From assembly GCA_028710655.1 (NCBI GenBank), contig JAQTTS010000174.1, positions 1 through 5,160 of the forward strand: a stretch of 5,160 nucleotides of DNA, given 5' to 3'. Positions 1 through 5,160 of this stretch are shown here, piece by piece. Position numbers and translations under genes: made by a program. This stretch comes from Dehalococcoidales bacterium. GTDB taxonomy: Bacteria; Chloroflexota; Dehalococcoidia; Dehalococcoidales; UBA5760. The notes under the pieces were generated by a model, which searched no databases, was not told where the DNA came from, and saw only the letters and a list, made by a program, of their open reading frames with translations. Within the stretch, counting starts at the first letter, position 1, and every line of letters begins with the position of its first letter.

Positions 1-179
1 GGCATAATGTCAACAGAAAAGGAATCGGCGGTGAAACCGGTTACGGTCAGGCACACTCCGTTCACGGCGATGCTTCCGCCTATTTCCATTTCCTGTAAAA
101 CCTTGCTGGCGGAGATGACGAGGCTATCCGGATTCGCCGATAAAACCCTGCCTATTTCTTCCGTAATTCCGGTAAACAC
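1..179 (-). CDS. ribE: Riboflavin synthase alpha subunit, N-terminal part (gene runs off the left edge)
   Basis: The last enzyme of riboflavin synthesis: it dismutates two 6,7-dimethyl-8-ribityllumazine molecules into riboflavin and 5-amino-6-ribitylaminouracil in the cytoplasm. The 59 full codons visible begin with the family's hallmark N-terminus MFTGITEEIG (start codon GTG). Residues about 34-47 read GGSIAVNGVCLTVT, and the visible part ends in SVDIM plus a partial Pro codon; these match the first lumazine-binding (Lum_binding) repeat. The family is usually about 200-220 residues, so roughly 150 are missing beyond base 1. The GTG at 179-177 is chosen because it gives the conserved MFTGI start and has a good ribosome binding site 5 bases upstream. 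It lies 35 bases after the ribD stop on the same strand, so it is almost certainly co-transcribed with ribD. The symbol follows the ribE usage for riboflavin synthase; some genomes call this gene ribC. Confidence 0.95.
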   Translation of the reverse strand, partial: MFTGITEEIGRVLSANPDSLVISASKVLQEMEIGGSIAVNGVCLTVTGFTADSFSVDIM

Positions 180-184
180 TCCTG

Positions 185-191
185 CCCCCTT
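185..191 (-). promoter_or_regulatory. Ribosome binding site of ribE
   Basis: On the minus strand this reads AAGGGGG, followed by five bases (CAGGA) and then GTG. It is a strong Shine-Dalgarno match at normal spacing and decides in favour of the GTG start. It lies in the 35-base gap between ribD and ribE, so ribE can be initiated independently of ribD termination. Confidence 0.7.
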
Positions 192-214
192 GCTCCGTGG
201 GTAATGTCTTCCTC

Positions 215-1339
215 TTAAGAGTCTGTCTGGCTACTTTTGCCCCTGTTTAATGCGGGCACATAACCGCATACCATTAAGTCTTCGCCAAGCTGTTCCACAC
301 TGATTTCATTCAGTCTGAGTGCGTCTATCACCTTATCGGCCCCCCTGCCGGCAACTGCTGTGCCGGCTTCTCCGCCGCCGATAATGAGAGGAGCGATGAA
401 GGCGATAACCTTATCGATGAGCCCGCCGTCGAAGAAAGAGCCGAGCAGGCAACCACCACCCTCGACCAGGACGCTGGTGATATCCCGCTTCCCCAGCGCT
501 TTCAGCAGCTCCCGCAGGTCTACCTGACCGTTTAGCGGGGGTAGTTCCAATAGCTCGGCACCTGCCCGGGTAAATGTTGCCCGGTCCCTCTTGTTGATGG
601 GTGTACACAGAGCAAGCACTGTTTGGCCTGGCTCGGTAAATACCCGGGCACCTGGCGGCGTACGTCCGTTGCTGTCCACGATTACCCGCAATGGCTGCTT
701 CTTAACTGTTCCTCCCCTGCTGCTGCACCGCACGGTAAGCTGGGGGTCATCAGTCAGCACGGTATTGACACCGACCATAACGGCATCATTGGTATAGCGC
801 AGGTAATGGGCCTGTTTCCGGGCTGCCTCGCCGGTAATCCACCTGGAGTCCCCGCTCCTGGTAGCGATTTTTCCGTCCAGACTCATGGCAAACTTCGCTG
901 TGACGAATGGCATGCCTTCGGTGATAAACTTAGTAAATGCTTCGTTAATCCGTCTGGCCTCGGATTCGTGTTCACCGGAATACACCTTAATACCCGCCTC
1001 TTCCAGCTCCTTTTTGCCCCGTCCCGACACTAGGCGGTTGGCATCCAGAGTAGCCAGATGTACCTCACGAATACCGGAGGTAATGATCGCCCCCGTACAG
1101 GGCGGAGTACGGCCATGGTGGCAGCATGGCTCCAGGGTAACGTACATCACACCGCCGCGGGCCCGTTCACCGGCCTGCTTCAGGGCGGCTATCTCAGCAT
1201 GGTCGGAACCCGGCGGCTGCGTATAACCCTGTCCGACAACTTCTCCATTATTGAGTATGATTGCACCGACTGCAGGGTTAGGGCTGACCTGTCCCAGAGC
1301 TAATCTAGCCAGGGAGAGTGCCTGCGCCATATAGTCCAT
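215..1339 (-). CDS. ribD: Bifunctional riboflavin deaminase/reductase RibD
   Basis: RibD carries out two consecutive cytoplasmic steps of riboflavin synthesis: deamination of 2,5-diamino-6-ribosylamino-4(3H)-pyrimidinone 5'-phosphate, then NADPH-dependent reduction of the ribosyl side chain. The 374-residue length is normal for the fused enzyme. The N-terminal deaminase domain (about 1-143) has SPNPAVGA at 19-26 and the zinc site: H47-A-E49 (E49 the catalytic acid) and PCCHHGRTPPC at 71-81, with C72 and C81 as the expected zinc ligands. The reductase domain (about 144-362) has the substrate/NADPH motifs TAKFAMSLDGKIAT (147-160), a DDPQLTVR stretch (197-204) and LVEGGG (291-296), followed by a short polar tail. 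Residues 1-7 (MDYMAQA) align with the usual start of the family, supporting Met1 over Met4. It is the first gene of a ribD-ribE unit. No FMN riboswitch is visible; the leader looks only a few bases long. Confidence 0.96.
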   Translation of the reverse strand: MDYMAQALSLARLALGQVSPNPAVGAIILNNGEVVGQGYTQPPGSDHAEIAALKQAGERARGGVMYVTLEPCCHHGRTPPCTGAIITSGIREVHLATLDANRLVSGRGKKELEEAGIKVYSGEHESEARRINEAFTKFITEGMPFVTAKFAMSLDGKIATRSGDSRWITGEAARKQAHYLRYTNDAVMVGVNTVLTDDPQLTVRCSSRGGTVKKQPLRVIVDSNGRTPPGARVFTEPGQTVLALCTPINKRDRATFTRAGAELLELPPLNGQVDLRELLKALGKRDITSVLVEGGGCLLGSFFDGGLIDKVIAFIAPLIIGGGEAGTAVAGRGADKVIDALRLNEISVEQLGEDLMVCGYVPALNRGKSSQTDS

Positions 1340-1348
1340 AGCAGCTTC

Positions 1349-1378
1349 ATTCTAGCACCACGCTTTCAAGAAGTGCAA
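1349..1378 (-). promoter_or_regulatory. Putative sigma70-type promoter of ribD
   Basis: On the minus strand there is a -35-like TTGCAC (1378-1373), an 18-base spacer, and a -10-like TAGAAT (1354-1349). The -10 is preceded by TGC, which gives an extended -10 (TGnTAGAAT). A start about 7 bases beyond the -10 would fall near 1342, only about 3 bases before the ribD ATG at 1339, and no Shine-Dalgarno sequence precedes that ATG. If the promoter is real, ribD mRNA would be essentially leaderless. This is inferred from consensus matching only. Confidence 0.5.
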
Positions 1379-1409
1379 ACAACCTCAAAGCAACCAGTCT
1401 CGTTCATAC

Positions 1410-1438
1410 TGGATAGTAGCAATGAGATGGGTTATAAT
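1410..1438 (+). promoter_or_regulatory. Putative sigma70-type promoter of lepB
   Basis: A perfect -10 hexamer TATAAT lies at 1433-1438. Exactly 17 bases upstream is TGGATA (1410-1415), which matches the TTGACA -35 consensus at 4 of 6 positions. The expected transcription start is near 1445, giving a leader of about 27 bases before the lepB ATG at 1472. The sequence AATGAG occurs at 1421-1426 and again at 1436-1441, flanking the -10, but nothing shows it is an operator. This promoter points away from the ribD promoter within the same 132-base gap. Confidence 0.6.
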
Positions 1439-1451
1439 GAGGGCTGAATAA

Positions 1452-1475
1452 ATGGGGAAACAACTAAGCAGATGA
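1452..1475 (+). other. Possible 7-codon leader ORF overlapping the lepB start
   Basis: An ATG at 1452 opens a frame encoding MGKQLSR and stops at TGA 1473-1475. That stop shares bases with the lepB ATG (ATGA overlap), an arrangement typical of translational coupling. The lepB start itself has only weak Shine-Dalgarno complementarity (GGGGAAA centred about 14 bases upstream). The predicted transcription start lies about 7 bases before this ATG. Such a short frame can easily arise by chance, so its translation is speculative. Confidence 0.2.
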
Positions 1476-2011
1476 AAGCCTATGCCCGCCAGATCCTGGT
1501 GGTTGTTCTGATAGCAGTAGGAATATTCTTCCTTCTGCAGGCTACTGTCCAGAGCTTTGTGGTCCTCGGTTCGAGCATGATGCCCAGCTATGAAGACGGC
1601 CAGCGTCTGCTGGTCAACAAGGTCTTCTACCGTATCGGTGAGCCTGAAATGGGTGATGCTATTGTCTTCCAGCCGCCGACCAACCAGCGCGTCGATTATA
1701 TCAAACGTATCATCGCCGGCCCCGGCGACACGGTGGAGATAGATGATGGGATGGTATATGTCAATGATGTGGCGATAAGTGAACCCTATATTATGGAGCA
1801 CCCCCGTTATACCATGTCCCGGAAGACAGTCCCTGAGAATGAGTATTTTGTCCTCGGGGACAACCGTAACAATAGCAACGACTCCCACACCGGCTGGACC
1901 GTGGAACGCGAGGCTATCATCGGCAAGGTGTGGGTATCGGTATGGCCGCCGGGATTGATTCCAGAATACAACTTGGTGGAGCAGCTAGCTGCGGCCGAAC
2001 TCCTTCCCTAG
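1472..2011 (+). CDS. lepB: Type I signal peptidase (leader peptidase), S26 family
   Basis: A membrane-anchored serine protease that removes signal peptides from exported proteins at the outer face of the cytoplasmic membrane. Its 179 residues fit the short, single-span Gram-positive-type class. Residues 8-22 (ILVVVLIAVGIFFLL) form the membrane anchor. The catalytic Ser-Lys dyad is visible: S35 in GSSMMPSY (33-40) and K78 in YIKRIIAGPGD (76-86). The conserved box E follows as GDNRNNSNDS (129-138), then H139 where many family members have Arg. An in-frame TGA at 1445-1447, with no ATG, GTG or TTG codon between it and 1472, makes the ATG at 1472 the earliest usable start. The gene stands alone on the plus strand, divergent from ribD and convergent with mutL. 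Its last eight sense codons plus the TAG stop lie inside the 3' end of mutL. The family assignment is firm; substrates cannot be read from sequence. Confidence 0.95.
   Translation: MKAYARQILVVVLIAVGIFFLLQATVQSFVVLGSSMMPSYEDGQRLLVNKVFYRIGEPEMGDAIVFQPPTNQRVDYIKRIIAGPGDTVEIDDGMVYVNDVAISEPYIMEHPRYTMSRKTVPENEYFVLGDNRNNSNDSHTGWTVEREAIIGKVWVSVWPPGLIPEYNLVEQLAAAELLP
1981..1992. repeat. 12-bp perfect palindrome over the mutL stop codon
   Basis: GCAGCTAGCTGC is identical to its own reverse complement and contains the mutL TAG stop. Its core CTAGCTG recurs in direct orientation at 2008-2014, where it contains the lepB TAG stop. There is no loop and no T-run, so it does not look like an intrinsic terminator. 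It may be only a by-product of the two coding constraints. Confidence 0.4.
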
Positions 2012-3685
2012 CTGACCCAGGCTGAGATGAATCATGGTCGGTCTCCCGTGAGGGCAGCTGTGGGGAAGGACAGTCTGCTCCAGTTGACGCACTATTTCAC
2101 GCATCTCATCATCGGTTAATATCTGCCCGGCCCTCACCGCACTGTGGCAGGCGATGGATATTGCTATCCGCTCTTCCCAGTCAGCATGGCTGCGCTCGTT
2201 ATCCAATAGTTCCCTTATCACTGATGCCCAGTCGCGTCCGGTCAGCCCGGACGGTACTGTCCTGACGAGAAACGTCCCCTCACCGAACGGCTCGACGGAG
2301 AAGCCGAATCGGGCGAGATTTTCGCAGCGGGTCTTCAGGACTTCCCCCTGCCTGGGGGTGACCTCGAAAGGTACTGGTTCAAGCAGAGTCTGCGCATCTA
2401 CCATGTGTCGCGACCTCCGGTCGCTGATCTTCTCGAAAAGGATACGCTCATGAGCGGCGTGCTGATCGATAAGGTAAAGCCCGTCGGGACCCTCGGCGAT
2501 AATGTAGCTCGTGGATAGCTGCCCTATCACCCGTAGCGCTGGTAGGGAAAAGGCCGGCGTCCCGGTAGCTTCCGGCGGCGCTTCCGCTGGCCCTGCTCCG
2601 GTCCCAGCTTCCGGCCAGAGCATTCGCTTCGATGCTGATGATGCCCGGTAGGGTTTCCTGACCTCCTCGACCTTCGGCACCGGAGTCAGATCGATCAGGG
2701 TCTGCCGGACCATTCTCTGGAGTATGGCGAAGATTGCCTGTTCATTACGGAACTTTACCTCGGTCTTGGCCGGGTGAACATTGACGTCAATCTCACCGGG
2801 CGGTAACGAAATATTGATGACGGCCACCGGGTGTTTTCCTACCATCAGGAGGCCGTGGTAGGCCTGTTCTACCGCCCAGGCCAGCATACGGTGGCTTATC
2901 CAGCGGTGATTGACAAAGAGGCTCAGATAGTCCCGGCTGGACCGGCTTACCTTCGGCGAACCTACCATCCCCGTTACCAGAGGCGGAGTATTTCCCGATT
3001 CGTCCTGCCGGCTCTTAATCTCGAGCATACTTCGGGCTGTCTCAACTCCATAGACCTGAGCTATGCTGTCTATCAAAAGGCCGCTGCCCGGTGTTCTCAG
3101 GGTAACCCGGCCGTCAATCGACAGAGTAAACCCGACCTCGGGGAAAGCAAGGGCATACCGGCTGACGATATTGGCGATATGGCTGTTTTCCGTAGCCGCC
3201 GACCTGAGGAATTTCAGCCTTGCCGGTATCCGGCGGAAGAGGTTCTCCACAGTAACCGTGGTTCCCGGGGAGTGCCCCCGGCTGCCGTATTCGACGGCTT
3301 TCCCGTCCTGTAAGCGGATATAAGCGCCTGCTGGTTCCCCTCTGGTACAGCTGGTAAGCTCTACCTCAGCCGCGGCGGCGATACTGGGCAGCGCTTCACC
3401 GCGAAAGCCAAGGCTCAGGATGGCATCCAGGTCTTTCAGACTGCCTATCTTGCTGGTGGCATGCCTGCCGAAGGCAAGCTCAATCTCATCGGGCGGTATT
3501 CCCGACCCGTTGTCGGTCACTCTGATCCGGCTTATCCCGCCCCCCGTTACCTCGGCCGAGATCCGGGTGGCGCCGGCGTCCAGAGAGTTTTCTACCAGTT
3601 CTTTGACCACCGAGGCCGGTCTCTCCACCACCTCGCCGGCGGCAATTCGGGATACTATCTGGGGGGCTAAAACCCTGATTGACAT
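1985..3685 (-). CDS. mutL: DNA mismatch repair protein MutL (endonuclease type)
   Basis: MutL links mismatch recognition by MutS to strand excision. This 566-residue protein is full length with a short linker. The N-terminal GHKL ATPase has E29 and N33 in KELVENSLDAGA, D58 in TDNGSGI (57-63), ATSKI (76-80) and GFRGEAL (93-99). The transducer domain ends with GEIDVNVHPAKTEVKF, where K307 is the expected ATP-contacting lysine. A Pro/Ala-rich linker spans about 335-382. The C-terminal dimerisation/nuclease domain has DQHAAHERILFE (407-418), matching the DQHA(X)2E(X)4E metal site, plus ACHSAVRAG (512-520), CPHGRP (544-549) and a terminal FGR (563-565). These mark a MutL that nicks DNA itself, as in bacteria without MutH. 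The ATG at 3685 gives the conserved N-terminus. It starts 9 bases after the helicase stop, has only a weak ribosome binding site, and is probably translationally coupled. Its 3' end overlaps lepB by 27 bases. Confidence 0.97.
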   Translation of the reverse strand: MSIRVLAPQIVSRIAAGEVVERPASVVKELVENSLDAGATRISAEVTGGGISRIRVTDNGSGIPPDEIELAFGRHATSKIGSLKDLDAILSLGFRGEALPSIAAAAEVELTSCTRGEPAGAYIRLQDGKAVEYGSRGHSPGTTVTVENLFRRIPARLKFLRSAATENSHIANIVSRYALAFPEVGFTLSIDGRVTLRTPGSGLLIDSIAQVYGVETARSMLEIKSRQDESGNTPPLVTGMVGSPKVSRSSRDYLSLFVNHRWISHRMLAWAVEQAYHGLLMVGKHPVAVINISLPPGEIDVNVHPAKTEVKFRNEQAIFAILQRMVRQTLIDLTPVPKVEEVRKPYRASSASKRMLWPEAGTGAGPAEAPPEATGTPAFSLPALRVIGQLSTSYIIAEGPDGLYLIDQHAAHERILFEKISDRRSRHMVDAQTLLEPVPFEVTPRQGEVLKTRCENLARFGFSVEPFGEGTFLVRTVPSGLTGRDWASVIRELLDNERSHADWEERIAISIACHSAVRAGQILTDDEMREIVRQLEQTVLPHSCPHGRPTMIHLSLGQLGKEFGRS

Positions 3686-3694
3686 TTCGGATTC

Positions 3695-5160
3695 TTATTC
3701 CACCTTGTCCAGTCTGGCAAAGCTGAGCAGGAGCTTCTTTACTCCGGCTCCGTTGAAGGCGATCGTCACCTCGCTGTCACCGTCGACCGCCCGCAAGCTT
3801 ACCACCACTCCGTTGCCGAAGACGGGGTGACGGATATGGTCGCCGACCTTCAATTCCCCGGCGGGTAGACTGTTCCCGGAACAGGCTGATGGAGTATTCC
3901 GGCTTTCCGTTCCCATCCACAGGCCGTCGCCGGAGATCAGGTGCCGCGGTATTTCGTTCAGGAAGCGCGAGGGACTGTTCATCGCACTTTTCCCCATCAA
4001 ATTGCGGCGGAAGGCGCGGACCAGATATACCCTGTATCCGGCCCTGGTGATGCCGACATAGCACAGCCGCCGCTCTTCCTCCAGCTGGGCCGGGTCGTCG
4101 AGCGATTTGAAGTGGGGCAGGATGCCGTCTTCCATTCCGACGATAAACACTACGGGGAATTCCAGCCCCTTGGCCTGGTGCAGGGTAATCAGGGTCACCG
4201 CAGACAGACTTTCATCAAGACCGTCGACGTCGGAGACCAGGGCTACCTCTTCCAGCAAGGAGGTCAGGCCCTCCCCGGGCTCAAGTTCACCGTACTGCTG
4301 GGCTACTGTGCGTAGTTCCAGGATGTTTTCCCAGCGTTCCTCTCCGTCTTGCTCGGTCAGCAGATACTCATGGTAGCCGGAGCGCTCTATGATCAAATCG
4401 AACAAATCGATCAGGTTGATCTCCCGGCTGCGGGCGATAAGCTCCTCTATCGTGTTGAAAAAACCGGCTAGCGCCCGGGTAATGTGAGGGGTAAACAACG
4501 GCGTATCATTCTTTGCCACGGCAATATGTCGTAGCGCCTCGTATTGAGATACTCCCATGGACTGTGCCAGGCTGGATAACCCGGCCAGCGTCTGCTGGCC
4601 GATACCGCGCCCGGGCACATTGATTACGCGGAGCAGGCTGATGCTGTCATCGGTGTTCTGTATGATCCTGAGGTAGGCAATAATATCCTTGACCTCGCGC
4701 CTCTCATAGAAGCGGGTACCGGCGACCAGCTTGTAGGGCGTGCCGAAGCGAACGAAGGCTTCTTCAAGGACTCTGGATTGGGCATTGGTCCGGTACATTA
4801 CGGCGCAGTCTCCCAGCCTGGCCTTGCCCTGCCTGACCAGACACTCTATCTCGTTGACGACAAATTGGGCCTCTTCCTGCTCGGTATACGTTTCCACCAC
4901 CGTGGTCAGCTCGCCTGCCTCGTTGTCCGTCCACAGCTTGTTGGGTTTGCGCTGCCGGTTAGCTGAGATTAGCTGCGAGGCTGTTTCCAGGATATTCTTG
5001 GTCGAGCGGTAGTTCTGTTCCAGCAGGATCACTTCGGCCTCGGGGTAGTCCTTCTCGAAGTTCAGGATATTGCGCAGGTCGGCATACCGCCAGGAGTAAA
5101 TCGACTGGTCGGGGTCGCCGACAACGCATATGTTGCGGTACTTATCCCCTATCTGCTTTA
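3695..5160 (-). CDS. pcrA: PcrA/UvrD family DNA helicase, C-terminal two-thirds (5' end outside window)
   Basis: A superfamily 1A 3'-to-5' DNA helicase acting in excision repair, mismatch repair and replication-fork clearance. The frame is open to the right edge, and 487 codons are visible of a family usually about 720-740 residues. The missing part should hold the Walker A and DExx motifs. Numbering from the first full codon (5158-5156): motif III VGDPDQSIYSWR (13-24), motif IV region QNYRST (48-53), motif V TLHQAKGLEF (325-334), motif VI EERRLCYVGITRA (361-373). A low-complexity linker leads to a Tudor-like tail at about 437-486 (VGDHIRHPVFGNGVVVS, then TIAFNGAGVKKLLLSFA), characteristic of PcrA, where it mediates contact with RNA polymerase. 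An internal GTG at 5032 is not the start, because conserved motif III lies upstream of it. PcrA and UvrD are orthologous groups; pcrA is preferred for the tail. It is the gene upstream of mutL in the same operon. Confidence 0.95.
   Translation of the reverse strand, partial: KQIGDKYRNICVVGDPDQSIYSWRYADLRNILNFEKDYPEAEVILLEQNYRSTKNILETASQLISANRQRKPNKLWTDNEAGELTTVVETYTEQEEAQFVVNEIECLVRQGKARLGDCAVMYRTNAQSRVLEEAFVRFGTPYKLVAGTRFYERREVKDIIAYLRIIQNTDDSISLLRVINVPGRGIGQQTLAGLSSLAQSMGVSQYEALRHIAVAKNDTPLFTPHITRALAGFFNTIEELIARSREINLIDLFDLIIERSGYHEYLLTEQDGEERWENILELRTVAQQYGELEPGEGLTSLLEEVALVSDVDGLDESLSAVTLITLHQAKGLEFPVVFIVGMEDGILPHFKSLDDPAQLEEERRLCYVGITRAGYRVYLVRAFRRNLMGKSAMNSPSRFLNEIPRHLISGDGLWMGTESRNTPSACSGNSLPAGELKVGDHIRHPVFGNGVVVSLRAVDGDSEVTIAFNGAGVKKLLLSFARLDKVE

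Noticed and set aside
7..204. A 65-codon plus-strand frame at the left edge
   Set aside because: It is antisense to the clear riboflavin synthase N-terminus and shows no domain of its own.
1340..1471. FMN riboswitch upstream of ribD
   Set aside because: The whole gap is 132 bases and contains two promoters; the predicted ribD leader is a few bases long. None of the conserved RFN-element sequence blocks could be recognised.
1385..1888. A 167-codon open frame antisense to lepB
   Set aside because: It resembles no known family, and lepB on the other strand has complete catalytic motifs. It has no promoter or ribosome binding site of its own and is a shadow frame.
1950..2080. Intrinsic terminator between the convergent lepB and mutL
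   Set aside because: No GC-rich stem-loop with a T-run was found on either strand around the overlap. The 12-bp palindrome has no loop and no T-tract.
2831..3313. A 160-codon open frame antisense to mutL
   Set aside because: It lies wholly inside the well-conserved MutL ATPase/transducer region. Its translation shows no family-like motifs. Long antisense frames are common in GC-rich genes.
3695..5032. Taking the GTG at 5032 as the helicase start (445 residues)
   Set aside because: The same frame continues open to the edge and encodes conserved motif III upstream of that codon, so the gene is cut by the window rather than short.
1..5160. Mobile element, CRISPR array, defence cassette or other novel system
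   Set aside because: Every long stretch is accounted for by five ordinary housekeeping genes. No terminal inverted repeats, transposase, integrase, regularly spaced repeats or tRNA-like folds were seen.

Overview
The window is a stretch of bacterial housekeeping chromosome, moderately GC-rich and densely coding, with no sign of mobile DNA, RNA genes or a CRISPR array. It holds five protein genes. Two run off the ends: riboflavin synthase at the left edge and a PcrA/UvrD helicase at the right edge. The organism cannot be fixed from sequence alone. MutL carries the endonuclease motifs found in bacteria that lack MutH, which argues against an E. coli-like gammaproteobacterium. The helicase has a PcrA-type Tudor-like tail, and the signal peptidase is short with a single membrane span. 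A Chloroflexota (Dehalococcoidia-like) or Gram-positive-type bacterium fits best; this is a low-confidence inference from protein style.

Layout from left to right. Bases 1-1339 hold the minus-strand riboflavin pair ribD then ribE (ribE partial), separated by 35 bases. Bases 1340-1471 are the only real intergenic region. It is a 132-base divergent promoter region serving ribD leftward and lepB rightward, and each side has a recognisable -35/-10 pair. Bases 1472-2011 encode the type I signal peptidase LepB on the plus strand. Bases 1985-3685 (mutL) and 3695-5160 (pcrA/uvrD, 5' end missing) form a minus-strand repair operon transcribed pcrA then mutL, with only 9 bases between them. The 3' ends of lepB and mutL converge and overlap by 27 bases.

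Functionally there are three units: riboflavin synthesis (RibD for the deaminase and reductase steps, RibE for the last step), protein export (LepB cleaves signal peptides), and DNA repair (PcrA/UvrD helicase with MutL nicking endonuclease). The helicase and MutL act in the same excision step of mismatch repair, so their pairing makes sense.

I found no evidence of a new biological system. The points most worth a second look are small: the codon-on-codon antisense overlap that places MutL's FxR active-site motif opposite the LepB tail, a probably leaderless ribD transcript, and a 7-codon upstream ORF whose stop overlaps the lepB start.
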